From contig VBWD01000016.1 in the NCBI GenBank assembly GCA_006218055.1, forward strand, positions 1-49,532: a DNA stretch of 49,532 bases, in the 5' to 3' direction. Below, one piece after another: positions 16,077 to 29,209 of the stretch. The first letter of the stretch is position 1, and the number at the start of each line of letters is the position of its first letter. Position numbers and translations under genes: made by a program. The stretch comes from Gallionellaceae bacterium (GTDB lineage: Bacteria; Pseudomonadota; Gammaproteobacteria; Burkholderiales; Gallionellaceae). The notes under the pieces are model-generated. The model was not told where the DNA came from and did no database searches. It worked only from the letters and a program-made list of their open reading frames with translations.

Positions 16077-17141
16077 TTACTTAACGATCGCGTTCAATTC
16101 GCCTTTAGCGTAGCGGTTAGCCATCGCTTCCAACGAGATCGGCTTGATCTTGCCAGCTTGACCGGCTGCGCCGAAAGCTTCGTAACGCAACACGCAGATC
16201 TGCTTCATTGCCTTGGTGGTTTCAGCTAAGAACTTACGCGGATCGAAGTCCTTTGGATTTTGCGCCAAGTAACGACGTGTCGCGCCGGTCGAAGCCATGC
16301 GCAAGTCAGTGTCGATGTTCACTTTACGCACACCGTGCTTGATGCCTTCAACGATCTCTTCGACTGGAACGCCGTAAGTCTGTGGCATCTGGCCGCCGAA
16401 TTCGTTGATGATCTTCAGCCACTCTTGAGGAACGGAAGACGAACCGTGCATCACGAGGTGAGTATTAGGGATACGTGCGTGGATCTCTTTGATACGGCTG
16501 ATCGCCAAGGTGTCGCCTGTAGGCGGCTTAGTGAACTTGTACGCACCATGAGAGGTGCCGATCGCGATCGCCAATGCATCGACTTGCGTCAGCTTGACGA
16601 ATTCAGCGGCTTCATCTGGATCGGTCAACAGTTGGTCGTGGCTCAACACGCCTTCTGCGCCATGGCCATCTTCCTTCTCACCGTGGCCGGACTCCAAAGA
16701 ACCCAGACAACCCAGTTCGCCTTCAACGGAAACACCGACTGCGTGGGACATGTTCACGACACTGCGGGATACGTTGACGTTGTATTCGAATGAAGAAGGT
16801 GTCTTGCCGTCAGTCATCAAAGAACCGTCCATCATCACGCTGGAGAATCCCGAGCGGATCGCGTTGATACATACGCCTTCAGATGCACCGTGGTCTTGGT
16901 GCATAACGACTGGGATATGTGGGTACATCTCAACCGCGGCTTCGATAAGGTGACGCAAGAATGGCTCACCAGCGTACTTACGTGCGCCAGCGGAGCCTTG
17001 CATGATCACCGGGCTGTTAGTTTGATCAGCCGCTTCCATGATCGCTTTAACTTGTTCCAAGTTGTTCACGTTAAACGCCGGCAAGCCATAGCTATTTTCA
17101 GCAGCGTGATCTAGAAGTTGACGTAGGGATACGAGTGCCAT
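16077..17141 (-). CDS. fba: Class II fructose-1,6-bisphosphate aldolase
   Basis: A 354-residue zinc-dependent aldolase (CbbA type) that condenses dihydroxyacetone phosphate with glyceraldehyde-3-phosphate, and in Calvin-cycle bacteria also with erythrose-4-phosphate. Zinc and catalytic motifs are VVMHQDHG (His ligands and Asp), [23 protein letters not shown] (His), [10 protein letters not shown] and NIDTDLRMA. It is last in the minus-strand run tkt-gap-pgk-pyk-fba. A gap of 77 bp separates it from pyk, and a bidirectional terminator follows. Confidence 0.95.
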   Translation of the reverse strand: MALVSLRQLLDHAAENSYGLPAFNVNNLEQVKAIMEAADQTNSPVIMQGSAGARKYAGEPFLRHLIEAAVEMYPHIPVVMHQDHGASEGVCINAIRSGFSSVMMDGSLMTDGKTPSSFEYNVNVSRSVVNMSHAVGVSVEGELGCLGSLESGHGEKEDGHGAEGVLSHDQLLTDPDEAAEFVKLTQVDALAIAIGTSHGAYKFTKPPTGDTLAISRIKEIHARIPNTHLVMHGSSSVPQEWLKIINEFGGQMPQTYGVPVEEIVEGIKHGVRKVNIDTDLRMASTGATRRYLAQNPKDFDPRKFLAETTKAMKQICVLRYEAFGAAGQAGKIKPISLEAMANRYAKGELNAIVK

Positions 17142-17218
17142 ATTTCCTCCTGATTAAAATAAATTACGAATCGAAGCAGTAATGCAGTTTTGTTTCTATC
17201 TGTGTGTCGCTCAACCAC

Positions 17219-18658
17219 TTAGGTTTTACGGTGATCGCCCACACGCACGATCTTCATCGTGTTGGTGTGGCCCGCTTTACCGACAGCTTCACCCACAGTG
17301 ATCACGATCATGTCGCCATCCTGTACCCAGCCCTTATCAACCAATGTCTGTTCAGCATTGAGCATCTCTTGTGATTGATCTTTGGCGGCGGAATGGAACA
17401 CCACCGGATGTACGCCGCTGAACAAGGTGACCTTGGTCAAGGTCTCTTGTACGGGCGTCAAGGCGAAGATGGGTACCCCTGCACTCATACGAGACATCCA
17501 CAACGGCGTTGATCCCGATTGCGTCAAGGCTACGATGGCTTTCACTTTGAAGTGGGAAGCAGCGTACAGGGCCGACATCGCGATGGATTGATCGATGCGC
17601 GTGAACTTCTGCGTGATCGTGCGGCGATCAACCGCGTGATGTTCATCTTCTCGCTCTGCACTGAGGCAAATACGCGCCATGGCTTCGATGGTTTCGACTG
17701 GATAATCGCCCACCGCAGTTTCTGCTGACAGCATCACGGCGTCCGATCCATCCAACACGGCATTCGCCACGTCAGATACTTCGGCTCGGGTCGGGATGGG
17801 AGCGGTGATCATCGACTCCATCATTTGCGTGGCCGTAATAGCGAGCTTGTTGCGCTCACGTGCCATCTTGATCATCTTCTTTTGCAGACCGGGAACAGCC
17901 GCATCGCCGACTTCAACGCTCAAATCGCCACGCGCTACCATGATGGCATCGGAGGCATCGATGATCTCAGCCAGAACCGGAATCGCTTCCGCACGTTCGA
18001 TCTTGGCCAACAGCAACGCTTTGCCGCCCGCTGCATGCATCAACGTACGAGCCAACTTCATGTCATCCGCACAACGCGGGAAAGACACTGCCAGATAGTC
18101 CGCCTTAATCAGAGCAGCCGTCTTGATGTCTTCTTTGTCTTTGTCAGTCAACGCCGGCGCAGTCAATCCTCCACCCTTGCGATTGATGCCTTTGTTGTTG
18201 GACAACACACCCCCACGCACTACGACGCAATGTACTTCCGTGCCCTTGACACTGGTGACGTGGAATTCCAACAAGCCATCGTTCAACAATAGAACTGTGC
18301 CTTTTTCAACATCATTAGGCAGTTCTTTATAGTCCAAACCAACACGTTCTTGATTTCCAAGCCCATCCAGCGCTGCATCCAGAATAAAAGCGTCGCCCTT
18401 GTTCAATACAATCTTGTCATTTACGAATTTACGTACACGGATCTTCGGCCCTTGCAGGTCGGCCAAGATACCGACGGTACGGCCGACTGCTGCCGCTGCC
18501 GCACGTACGGTATCCGCACGCTTCATATGATCTTGAGCAGAACCGTGAGAGAAATTCATCCGCACCAGATCGACTCCGGCGCGAATCATTGCTTCAAGGA
18601 CTTTTTGATCGCTGGAAGCAGGGCCCAGCGTTGCAACTATTTTTGTTCTACGCAGCAT
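17219..18658 (-). CDS. pyk: Pyruvate kinase
   Basis: A 479-residue enzyme of normal length that converts phosphoenolpyruvate and ADP to pyruvate and ATP. Motifs are RRTKIVATLGPAS at the N-terminus, RMNFSHGS, LADLQGPKIR, the catalytic Lys region LAKIERAEA, and MVARGDLSVE followed by ATQMMESMI. The C-terminal allosteric domain ends with VITVGEAVGKAGHTNTMKI. It sits between pgk (15 bp away, so co-transcribed) and fba, which links the CO2-fixation arm to lower glycolysis. Confidence 0.95.
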   Translation of the reverse strand: MLRRTKIVATLGPASSDQKVLEAMIRAGVDLVRMNFSHGSAQDHMKRADTVRAAAAAVGRTVGILADLQGPKIRVRKFVNDKIVLNKGDAFILDAALDGLGNQERVGLDYKELPNDVEKGTVLLLNDGLLEFHVTSVKGTEVHCVVVRGGVLSNNKGINRKGGGLTAPALTDKDKEDIKTAALIKADYLAVSFPRCADDMKLARTLMHAAGGKALLLAKIERAEAIPVLAEIIDASDAIMVARGDLSVEVGDAAVPGLQKKMIKMARERNKLAITATQMMESMITAPIPTRAEVSDVANAVLDGSDAVMLSAETAVGDYPVETIEAMARICLSAEREDEHHAVDRRTITQKFTRIDQSIAMSALYAASHFKVKAIVALTQSGSTPLWMSRMSAGVPIFALTPVQETLTKVTLFSGVHPVVFHSAAKDQSQEMLNAEQTLVDKGWVQDGDMIVITVGEAVGKAGHTNTMKIVRVGDHRKT

Positions 18659-18673
18659 GTGATTCCTAGATAA

Positions 18674-19870
18674 TTAAGACTTTGCGCGTTCTTCCAGAAT
18701 CTCCACCGCTGGCAATGTCTTGCCTTCGAGGAATTCTAGGAATGCGCCGCCTGCGGTGGAGATGTAGGACACCTTGTCGTAGATGTCATATTTCTGGATC
18801 GCAGCAATGGTGTCACCGCCGCCCGCCAAAGTGAATGCCTTGGTATTGGCGATAGCCATCGCGATAGTTTTTGTACCCTCGCCGAATTGATCGAACTCAA
18901 ACACGCCGACTGGACCGTTCCAAACTACGGTTCCAGCGTTCATGATGATGTCAGCAATTGCTTGAGCAGAGTTAGGACCAATGTCGAAGATCATTTCATC
19001 TTCAGCAACATCCTTGGCATCCTTCAAGATCGCTGGGGTGTTCTCATTGCCAGGAACGAAAGGTGCTGCCTTACCCACCACCACGTCTGTCGCGATGGGG
19101 ATGGTCGCGCCACGCGCGGTCATCTTGGCGATCAAGGCTTGTGCGGTTGGCACCAGATCGTTCTCGCACAAAGATTTTCCCACTGGATGGCCGGTTGCTT
19201 TGAGGAAGGTATTAGCGATACCACCACCGACCACCAGCTGCTCGCACTTCTCGGACAAGGATTCCAACACGGTCAGCTTGGTCGATACCTTAGAACCGCC
19301 AACGATGGCAACCATCGGACGTGCCGGGCTCAACAAGGCTTTAGTCAACGCTTCCAATTCTTCGGTCAACAAGATACCTGCGGCGGCAACGGGAGCGAAT
19401 TTCGCTACGCCGTGCGTCGAGGCTTCAGCGCGGTGAGCCGTACCGAATGCGTCCATCACGAACACGTCACACAGTGTGGCGTATTTCTTTGCCAGTTCGT
19501 CGGTGCTCTTCTTCTCTCCCTTGTTGAAACGGCAGTTCTCCAGCAGCACCAATTCCCCTTCAGCGACTTGGAAGCCCCCATCTGTCCAATCTTTGATCAG
19601 ACGTACAGGCTTACCCAACTTGTTGGCGATGCAATCAGCCACCGGTTTGAGAGAGTTCTCTTCGGAATAGACGCCTTCTTCTGGACGGCCCAAGTGGGAG
19701 GTCACCATCACTTTTGCGCCAGCCTTCAGGGCGGCGTTGATGGTTGCCATAGAAGCGGTGATACGTGCGTCGGAAGTTACTTTGCCATCTTTGACAGGCA
19801 CATTCAAATCGGAGCGGATGAGGACGCGTTTGCCCTTGAGATCCAGATCGGTCATTTTGATCACAGACAT
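18674..19870 (-). CDS. pgk: Phosphoglycerate kinase
   Basis: A 398-residue monomeric kinase that phosphorylates 3-phosphoglycerate in the Calvin cycle or works in reverse in glycolysis. It shows [49 protein letters not shown], and the nucleotide loop [12 protein letters not shown] with GGGDTIAA near the C-terminus. It lies 59 bp after gap, separated by a weak terminator hairpin, and 15 bp before pyk. No deletion was found here, unlike tkt upstream. Confidence 0.95.
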   Translation of the reverse strand: MSVIKMTDLDLKGKRVLIRSDLNVPVKDGKVTSDARITASMATINAALKAGAKVMVTSHLGRPEEGVYSEENSLKPVADCIANKLGKPVRLIKDWTDGGFQVAEGELVLLENCRFNKGEKKSTDELAKKYATLCDVFVMDAFGTAHRAEASTHGVAKFAPVAAAGILLTEELEALTKALLSPARPMVAIVGGSKVSTKLTVLESLSEKCEQLVVGGGIANTFLKATGHPVGKSLCENDLVPTAQALIAKMTARGATIPIATDVVVGKAAPFVPGNENTPAILKDAKDVAEDEMIFDIGPNSAQAIADIIMNAGTVVWNGPVGVFEFDQFGEGTKTIAMAIANTKAFTLAGGGDTIAAIQKYDIYDKVSYISTAGGAFLEFLEGKTLPAVEILEERAKS

Positions 19871-19893
19871 GATTTTTTCCTTTGAACTAATTG

Positions 19894-19917
19894 AAAAGGG
19901 CTGGCATTGCCAGCCCT
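19894..19917 (-). terminator. Hairpin terminator between gap and pgk
   Basis: Stem AGGGCTGGC / GCCAGCCCT (19897-19905 with 19909-19917) and a three-base loop, followed on the minus strand by only four T residues. It is probably a partial terminator that lowers pgk-pyk-fba expression relative to gap. Confidence 0.7.
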
Positions 19918-19929
19918 GAACGAGGCGAA

Positions 19930-22891
<2,962 letters not shown>

Positions 22892-23017
22892 TTCCAATCT
22901 CCTCCGAAGAAACTTACTGAATTGAGCACAGGTTTATTGCATTTAAGATCGTTAATTATGCCTCAACGACGGGGGTTAGGGCAACCCGAGCATACCCCTA
23001 GACTTTAGTCTGGAACC

Positions 23018-23656
23018 TTACAATTTGTCTTCGCCTGCTCTCTTAGGGGGCTTTATACCCAGCTGTTTGAGCTTACGATACAAATGGGTACGCTCGATGC
23101 CGATCTTGTCGGCGACCTCGGCGATGTTGCCTGCTGAGTGATTGATGTGATGGTTCAGATACAGAAAATCGAATTGCTCTCTCGCCTCTCTAAACGGCAT
23201 CTCAGAGTCGACTTCAATCTTCAGCTTGCCATCTTCGGCGACCACGCTTTCTTGAGCGATCGGTTCCTTGATCGGTGCCAAGGTGCTCTTTTGCAAGACA
23301 TGGGCTACGGTCGCTAACAGCTTTTTCAATGCAATAGGCTTTTCTAAAAAATCTGCTGCGCCGATGCGGGTCGCTTCGAGAGCGGTTTCGATCGTGCCGT
23401 GTCCCGACATCATGATGACGGGCATGTTGAGCTTACCTTCTGCTACCCATTCTTTGAGTAGCGTCAAGCCGTCCGTATCTGGCATCCAGATATCCAGCAG
23501 CACGATGTCGGGTGAATGTTGTTCCAGCATGATTCGGGCTTGCGCCGCATCCTCTGCCAGATGAACGCCATATCCCTCGTCGAAAAGGATCTCGGACAGT
23601 AACTCCCGAATTCCGCCTTCGTCGTCTACTACCAACACGTTCTTAGTCATCGTCAC
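23018..23656 (-). CDS. NtrX-like response regulator, short form without AAA+ domain
   Basis: A 212-residue regulator. The receiver domain at 5-120 has acidic residues at 11-12, the phospho-acceptor Asp55 in LLDIWMP, a conserved Ser/Gly-rich MMSGHGT, and the Lys of LEKPI. A charged linker then leads to a Fis-type helix-turn-helix at 165-200 (AGNIAEVADKIGIERTHLYRKLKQLGI). The sigma-54 AAA+ module of classical NtrX is absent, as in many betaproteobacterial NtrX-like regulators, so it should act by direct DNA binding. Its start overlaps the end of the sensor kinase gene by four bases, making them one translational unit. Confidence 0.85.
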   Translation of the reverse strand: MTMTKNVLVVDDEGGIRELLSEILFDEGYGVHLAEDAAQARIMLEQHSPDIVLLDIWMPDTDGLTLLKEWVAEGKLNMPVIMMSGHGTIETALEATRIGAADFLEKPIALKKLLATVAHVLQKSTLAPIKEPIAQESVVAEDGKLKIEVDSEMPFREAREQFDFLYLNHHINHSAGNIAEVADKIGIERTHLYRKLKQLGIKPPKRAGEDKL

Positions 23657-25788
23657 ACCCCCTCGTTCTCTTCATCCAACAATGGGAGCAGGATGCTGAC
23701 GCGGGTGCCCCCCTGTGGCTGGTTATCTATAGAAATTTTGCCGCCGTGTTCTTCCACGATCTTTTTAACGATAGGCAGACCTAAACCGGTTCCCTTGGGC
23801 TTGGTCGTCATATAAGGTTCGAAGGCTCGCGCCAATAAATGTTCCGGAAAGCCACTGCCGTTATCGGCGATGGTCAGCTTGAGCATGCCTTCTGGCGTGG
23901 TCATCGTGGACAGGATGATCTGCCGTTGTGCCGTTTGTTGCAGGGCATCGTGTGCGTTCTGTAATAAATTATGTACGACTTGCCTCAACCGTGTCGCATC
24001 ACCATCCACCAAGGTGCGGTTCGCTTCCAGCCTCAACGTGATGGGACTGCTGTTCGCTTCATACAAACCCATCACCTCGTTGATGAGCTGATGGATATCC
24101 AACTTGACCAGCTTGGGTGCGGGTGCACGGGCGTAATCGGCAAAATCGGTCACCATGTTCTTCATGGCTGCGACTTGGCTGACGATGGTCTGCGTCGCAC
24201 GCTCTAACAGTTGCGCATCTTTTTCGTCCAGCTTGGTAGATAGCTTGTGTTGAAGACGTTCTGCTGAAAGCTGGATCGGAGTGAGCGGATTCTTGATCTC
24301 ATGTGCCAAACGGCGCGCGACCTCGCCCCATGCTGCTTGTCTTTCTGCTTGAAGCAAATGGGTGATGTCATCAAACACCACGACGTGACCTGTCTCAGAT
24401 TCCGTTGTGAGCCGGGTACCGCTCATCAGCAAGACCTGATCGCCATTCTTGCTGCTGCGTTCGATCTGTCGCTGCCATGCGGCATCTTGCGCTGTTGCTA
24501 GGCCTTGAGTGACGGCATCAAGGAAAGGGCGCAAGAGTGCATGGTCGCTCCACAATGCCTGGAGGTTCTTGCTATTCATCTCGTGCAACGAGATGCCCAA
24601 TATCTTGCTCGCGCTGGCATTGGTCGAACGCAGATTGAGCTGCTCGTCCAACACCAAAACGCCGGACGACAGGTGAGCCAATACACTTTCCAAGTGAGCC
24701 TTTGCATATTCGACTTGGCGCTGTTGTTGTTCGCCCAAGCGTTTTGCAGCTGAGAGCTGAGAGGTCATCTGATTGAACAATGCCGTCAAACCACCTAGCT
24801 CATCATTACTTTGCACGGGATAGCTGCTACTAAAGTCACCCTTGGCTACGGCGCGCGTACCCTCGGCAAGAGCAGCTAGTGGTGCGCTCAGTCGTGCACT
24901 GAAGAAGAACGCGGCAGACACTGCACTCAGCACCACGATTAACAAAGTCAGCGTCAGCGTGATCCCATAGAGTCGCTTCAACCCCAATCTGGACAAAGTC
25001 AGTTGCTGGTAATCCCCATACACCGATTGCACCGTTTCGGCATCCGCCGCCAATTGTTTGGGAACGGGTTGTGCGAATTGCAGCACTCGCCTTTCGTCAA
25101 TCCTTAACGAAGAGTGAATGGGAACTAATACGCGCAAGATCAGGCTATCATCGGGCAATGCATCAACCGTGCTGTAACTACCACGCGACCAAGCCTCTCT
25201 CATCATCGAAGTTGTAGGCGCGTCTATCTTCGAACTACGTTTCTTCCCTGCCACTGCGAGCAACTTGCCGTTGTTTGCGAATACGGCCGCTTCTTGCACA
25301 CCTCCCTCAGCGATGAAACGCGCTAATGTCTCGCTATTCCTGTTGGGGTCTTGGTCTGCCACGATCAATGCAACGAACTGCCCCTTTTTGGTCAATTCAT
25401 CCAACCCGTTCTGTAGCGTACTGCGCGCCAGATTCAAACCGCCTTCCAGCGCCTTTTCCACGCGCACATCGAACCATGATTCGATACTCTTGCCGAGGAA
25501 TTGCACTGATACTGCGTACATCAATACGCCCGGTAACACCGCAATCAGGACAAAGAAGGCCGCCAGACGCAATGTCAGTTTCGCACCGTAGATTTTTTGC
25601 TTGAGCTTCATTCTCAATTGCCAGAACTGGTAAGTAACCAGAACGAACAAACCGATTGCCAATGTGCCGGTGAGGGCTAGGACCGTGAAATAGTTGCGCG
25701 ACAGCAGGTTAGTGTCGGCATTTACGCTTGAGAGCAGGTATAACAACACCGCGCCCGCCACACCACAAAATAGGATCAGATATTTCAT
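23653..25788 (-). CDS. NtrY-like sensor histidine kinase
   Basis: A 711-residue membrane kinase read from ATG 25788 (MKYLILFCG). Two or three N-terminal membrane helices come first, then a periplasmic sensor segment and another helix near 290. A HAMP domain (SARLSAPLAALAEGT...) and a PAS domain (HLSSGVLVLDEQLNLRS) follow. The HisKA domain has the phospho-acceptor His in RRLAHEIKNPLTPIQ. The ATPase domain has N box VVHNLLQNAHDAL, G1 DNGSGFP and GTGLGLPIVKK. This is the NtrY family, which in characterised species links to nitrogen, redox or envelope signals. The ATG overlaps the stop of the DUF4390 gene (ATGA), and the partner regulator follows. Confidence 0.9.
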   Translation of the reverse strand: MKYLILFCGVAGAVLLYLLSSVNADTNLLSRNYFTVLALTGTLAIGLFVLVTYQFWQLRMKLKQKIYGAKLTLRLAAFFVLIAVLPGVLMYAVSVQFLGKSIESWFDVRVEKALEGGLNLARSTLQNGLDELTKKGQFVALIVADQDPNRNSETLARFIAEGGVQEAAVFANNGKLLAVAGKKRSSKIDAPTTSMMREAWSRGSYSTVDALPDDSLILRVLVPIHSSLRIDERRVLQFAQPVPKQLAADAETVQSVYGDYQQLTLSRLGLKRLYGITLTLTLLIVVLSAVSAAFFFSARLSAPLAALAEGTRAVAKGDFSSSYPVQSNDELGGLTALFNQMTSQLSAAKRLGEQQQRQVEYAKAHLESVLAHLSSGVLVLDEQLNLRSTNASASKILGISLHEMNSKNLQALWSDHALLRPFLDAVTQGLATAQDAAWQRQIERSSKNGDQVLLMSGTRLTTESETGHVVVFDDITHLLQAERQAAWGEVARRLAHEIKNPLTPIQLSAERLQHKLSTKLDEKDAQLLERATQTIVSQVAAMKNMVTDFADYARAPAPKLVKLDIHQLINEVMGLYEANSSPITLRLEANRTLVDGDATRLRQVVHNLLQNAHDALQQTAQRQIILSTMTTPEGMLKLTIADNGSGFPEHLLARAFEPYMTTKPKGTGLGLPIVKKIVEEHGGKISIDNQPQGGTRVSILLPLLDEENEGV

Positions 25789-26414
25789 TTCTGGTCCTCG
25801 CTTCTTGGCGTCTCTGGGCTGATGTCCCAATGGTATAGCTTGGACTCAACACTCCATTGGTCGCTCGTCAACGCATTGACCTGCAGTGGCTTTGGTAGCT
25901 GCGTCAGATCGAGACGCATCGCAGCAGTCGCCCCGATCTGGGTGTTCTTTTTAGTCAATCGAGAAAGATAGCCACCGCCTGAGTTATCCAACAAATCAAC
26001 AGGGATGGGGGGGGAGGTCTGATAGCCGACAGCGCGCAAAGCATCCTTGAGTTCAAAGAAACTTTGGAACAATCCGCCGCGGGAGAGGCGATATTGTCGT
26101 GTGAGCGTGTTGTAGCTGAGCTTGGTGGTCTGCTCGAAACTCTCGATATTGGTATCCAGCCAATACCAGCGTGAACGATGGACAGCCAATTCGCTTACGA
26201 AATATAAAGTGACTCCGCGTTTGAGCGCTTCTTCGACACTTGAAGGCAGCACGATCCTGAAGTCCGCGGTCAGGCGATAGCCTTCTTCCGTGAGGCGTGC
26301 CTCGACTTTATTGATCTCGATACCTTCGGCGCTTGCTGTGGATGCAAAGCAGATGCAACAGAGAAAGCAGACTACTCTGGAGATGTTCTTAATGATGTTT
26401 GTGCAGCAACGCAT
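25785..26414 (-). CDS. DUF4390 domain-containing exported protein
   Basis: About 209 residues when read from ATG 26414 (MRCCTNIIKN); ATG 26426 is an alternative. An N-terminal hydrophobic segment with several Cys residues ends in FASTASAEG, a typical signal-peptide cleavage region. The mature part matches the DUF4390 pattern: EGYRLTADFRIVLP, a YFVSELAVHRSRWYW segment, LSYNTLTRQYRLSRGG and an LDLTQLPKP strand near the C-terminus. The family is conserved in betaproteobacteria directly upstream of ntrYX, as here, suggesting an accessory to that sensor; the mechanism is unknown. The 5' end overlaps rsmB, and the 3' end overlaps the kinase gene by four bases. Confidence 0.82.
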   Translation of the reverse strand: MRCCTNIIKNISRVVCFLCCICFASTASAEGIEINKVEARLTEEGYRLTADFRIVLPSSVEEALKRGVTLYFVSELAVHRSRWYWLDTNIESFEQTTKLSYNTLTRQYRLSRGGLFQSFFELKDALRAVGYQTSPPIPVDLLDNSGGGYLSRLTKKNTQIGATAAMRLDLTQLPKPLQVNALTSDQWSVESKLYHWDISPETPRSEDQK

Positions 26415-27666
26415 AAAAGAATCCATCGTGCTGTTCGTCCGGCAACAATTGTCCTGTTGGCGCGACATCTGCAAGTAAGGCTGTTTTCTCCTGTGTCGCT
26501 TCAGGGTGCTTCGCCAAGAAACTATCGACCACGTATTGGTTCTCGCGCGCAAAGATAGAGCAGGTAGAGTAGAGCAATCTACCACCGTTATCCAACAACG
26601 CCCACAATGCTTCCAATATCTGCGCCTGCTGTCTGGCGAACGATTCGATGTCTGTAGGACGACGCAACCATTTGATATCTGGATGGCGCCGTACTACTCC
26701 CGAAGCGGAGCAGGGCACATCGGCAAGGATACATTGGAAGGGCTTACCATCCCACCAATCTTCGGGCGTCTCTGCATCGCCGCATACCACCTGTGCTTTC
26801 AATCCCAGTCGTTGCAGATTCTCTCGTACACGAACAAGGCGTTGTTCTTCTTTATCCAGCGCAAGTAATTCGATATCCACCATCTCCAACAGATGCGCGG
26901 CTTTGCCCCCCGGTGCTGCGCAAGCGTCCAATACGCGCATCCCAGGACTGACCGGCAGCAAATGAGCCGCATATTGCGCACCTGCGTCTTGCACCGACAC
27001 CCAGCCCTCCGCAAATTTGGGTAACCGTTCAACACCTATCGGATCTTGAACTATAAGCGCATCGGGCAGCACCCTGCGCGCAGCGATACCCTCTGCTTCT
27101 AGCAAAGCAAGGTATTCGCTTGAGGTCGTATGCCTTGTATTGATGCGCAAGGTCATCGGAGGATGTTGGTTGCCTGCCTCCAAAATGGCCTGCGCCTTTT
27201 CGCCATATTGCTTGTTCAAGGCATCTATCCACCATTGTGGATAGGAATACTTGGAAGCATCTTCGCTAGCCGCCGCAAGCAACAATGATTCGCGCTGGCG
27301 CAAATAATTACGTAGCACCGCGTTGATCAAACCACCTGATCTAGGGTTGAGGCGCTTCGCCGCACTCACAGCTTGATCCACGATCACGTACTGTCCTGCC
27401 TTGGTGAATTCGAGTTGATATAGCGCGATCAATAGCAAGTATTGGATCAACGGATCGCGTGCGGGATGGTCCATCAACTGATCACGCATGAACGCGAGTT
27501 TCCCGTAATGGCGCAAGGTGCCGTAACACAAATCTTGCAAAGCGCCACGCTCTTGCGCGGTATACGACGCATGCTGGCGCAAGCTCTCTGATAACACTTG
27601 GTTGAGGTTGCGCCCTTCAAAGACGCTGATGATGATCCTGGCTGCTTCGAGTTGGATATGTTGCAT
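26389..27666 (-). CDS. rsmB: 16S rRNA (cytosine-967-C5) methyltransferase
   Basis: A 425-residue protein read from ATG 27666 (MQHIQLEAAR). The N-terminal NusB-like RNA-binding domain runs over about residues 1-140. The SAM-dependent methyltransferase fold has DACAAPGGKAAHLLE (SAM motif), ADVPCSASGVVRRHPDIKW (motif IV Cys) and LLYSTCSIF (motif VI catalytic Cys). It methylates C967 of 16S rRNA. It begins 2 bp after fmt, in the common order def-fmt-rsmB-DUF4390-ntrYX. Confidence 0.93.
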   Translation of the reverse strand: MQHIQLEAARIIISVFEGRNLNQVLSESLRQHASYTAQERGALQDLCYGTLRHYGKLAFMRDQLMDHPARDPLIQYLLLIALYQLEFTKAGQYVIVDQAVSAAKRLNPRSGGLINAVLRNYLRQRESLLLAAASEDASKYSYPQWWIDALNKQYGEKAQAILEAGNQHPPMTLRINTRHTTSSEYLALLEAEGIAARRVLPDALIVQDPIGVERLPKFAEGWVSVQDAGAQYAAHLLPVSPGMRVLDACAAPGGKAAHLLEMVDIELLALDKEEQRLVRVRENLQRLGLKAQVVCGDAETPEDWWDGKPFQCILADVPCSASGVVRRHPDIKWLRRPTDIESFARQQAQILEALWALLDNGGRLLYSTCSIFARENQYVVDSFLAKHPEATQEKTALLADVAPTGQLLPDEQHDGFFYALLHKHH

Positions 27667-27668
27667 AG

Positions 27669-28604
27669 TCAAAACACGCCGAAGCGATCACCGATCTTGA
27701 TGGGGAAACTCTGAATGAATTGGGCAATCGGCAGCGCCTTGCCCCCTGGTTTCTGCATGATTTCGATTCCCAGTACATCCTTGCCGCAAGCGACCCAGAG
27801 GCATTCTTTGTCAATGGCTAGAACGGTGCCCGCAGCATTCGCCCCAAAATCCTCTTTGCGTACACGAGCGCGAATGACTTTGATCGGCGTATCACCCATC
27901 GTTGTGTGCGCGACGGGAAAAGGATAGTAGCCACGCACGGCACGATTCAATCGTTCTGCCTCTGTGTCCCAATTGAGTAAAGCTTCACTCTTACTCAACT
28001 TGGCCGCATAGGTCGCCAGTTGGTCATTTTGTTTTTCTGGACGCAGTTGTTGCTGCTCGACGAGCTGCAAGGTTTCGATGATGGCTTGCGCGCCCAACTC
28101 AGCAAGCTTGTCATGCAAGGTCTCCGCCGTATCACCCTCTTTTATCTCACAGATCTTCTTTAACAGCATGTCGCCGGTATCTAGGCCGACATCCATTTGC
28201 ATGATGGTGATTCCCGTTTCTTTATCGCCCGCCAGGATGGCGCGCTGTATCGGCGCAGCGCCCCGCCAACGCGGTAACAGGGAGGCATGTATGTTCAAAC
28301 AACCTCGTTTAGGTAACTGCAAAACCGCTTGGGGGAGGATCAGTCCATACGCCGCAACCACCATCACGTCGGCATTCAATACGGCGATCTCTTTCTGTGC
28401 TTCTTCAGTTTTCAGTGTCGCCGGCTGTAATACCGGGACACCTCGTTGGAGTGCTAATTGTTTTACGGGGCTGGCTGTCAATTGCATACCGCGTCCTGAC
28501 GGACGATCTGGCTGCGTTAACACCGCAACGACTTCGTGCTTGTCTAACAATGTCGCCAATGCTTGGGCTGCGAAGTGGGGAGTACCAGCAAAGATGATTC
28601 TCAC
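27669..28604 (-). CDS. fmt: Methionyl-tRNA formyltransferase
   Basis: A 311-residue enzyme that formylates initiator methionyl-tRNA with 10-formyl-THF. N-terminal MRIIFAGTPHFAAQAL is the standard opening, followed by the active-site regions LNIHASLLPRWRGAAPIQRAI (Asn, His and the SLLP motif) and MDVGLDTGDML (Asp). The C-terminal OB-like tRNA-binding domain starts near residue 205. It lies 12 bp after def, the usual partner that removes the formyl group later. Confidence 0.95.
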   Translation of the reverse strand: MRIIFAGTPHFAAQALATLLDKHEVVAVLTQPDRPSGRGMQLTASPVKQLALQRGVPVLQPATLKTEEAQKEIAVLNADVMVVAAYGLILPQAVLQLPKRGCLNIHASLLPRWRGAAPIQRAILAGDKETGITIMQMDVGLDTGDMLLKKICEIKEGDTAETLHDKLAELGAQAIIETLQLVEQQQLRPEKQNDQLATYAAKLSKSEALLNWDTEAERLNRAVRGYYPFPVAHTTMGDTPIKVIRARVRKEDFGANAAGTVLAIDKECLWVACGKDVLGIEIMQKPGGKALPIAQFIQSFPIKIGDRFGVF

Positions 28605-28616
28605 AAAGATGTGCCG

Positions 28617-29120
28617 TTAAAGCGTCTCGCGGCGTTGCTTCTTCAGCTTGGCGCGGATGCGGGTCTGTTTAAGGTGGGACAGATGTTCGACGAACACCCG
28701 ACCTTGTAGGTGGTCCATCTCATGTTGGATGCACACGGCCAGCAAGCCATCGGCTTCCAACCTGAATTCCTTGCCATTCTCATCCAAGGCTTTGATGGTG
28801 ACCCGCTCAGCACGAGTGACTTCCTCGTAGATTCCCGGGACGGAAAGACAGCCTTCTTCGCTTTTTTCTTCACCCTCAGCATTAAGTAATACAGGATTGA
28901 TTAACACCTTCAGATCGTTGTGCTCCTCGGACACGTCGATCACAACGATGCGCTCGTGTACATCTACTTGCGTCGCTGCCAAGCCAACGCCGGGTGCTGC
29001 ATACATTGTTTCTGCCATATCTTTGATCAGCTTGCGGGTCTGCTCTGTGACAGAAACGACAGATATGGCCACCTTGTGCAGGCGGGGGTCGGGGTATTGA
29101 AGAATTGGGAGTAGTGCCAT
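28617..29120 (-). CDS. def: Peptide deformylase
   Basis: A 167-residue metalloenzyme that removes the N-formyl group from nascent proteins. The three motifs are intact: GVGLAATQV (I), EEGCLSVPG (II, Cys metal ligand) and QHEMDHLQG (III, two His ligands and catalytic Glu). ATG 29120 ([14 protein letters not shown]) is chosen because deformylases start just before this segment; the longer frame begins inside the divergent LysM-gene leader. It is first in the def-fmt-rsmB unit. Confidence 0.95.
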   Translation of the reverse strand: MALLPILQYPDPRLHKVAISVVSVTEQTRKLIKDMAETMYAAPGVGLAATQVDVHERIVVIDVSEEHNDLKVLINPVLLNAEGEEKSEEGCLSVPGIYEEVTRAERVTIKALDENGKEFRLEADGLLAVCIQHEMDHLQGRVFVEHLSHLKQTRIRAKLKKQRRETL

Positions 29121-29209
29121 AAATGCTTGCCAACTGAAGAGACTACATGCAGAATTTAAACAGGTGCGCAAACTTTGCACCGCATTTCTTTACTTTGCTG
29201 GGGTTTTCC

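Noticed and set aside
18887-19885. Plus-strand frame of 332 codons opposite pgk
   Set aside because: Antisense shadow of pgk with low-complexity composition.
23018-23656. Truncated NtrX missing its AAA+ domain by deletion
   Set aside because: Short receiver-Fis regulators next to NtrY-like kinases are a known betaproteobacterial form, and the linker is smooth, so no deletion is inferred.
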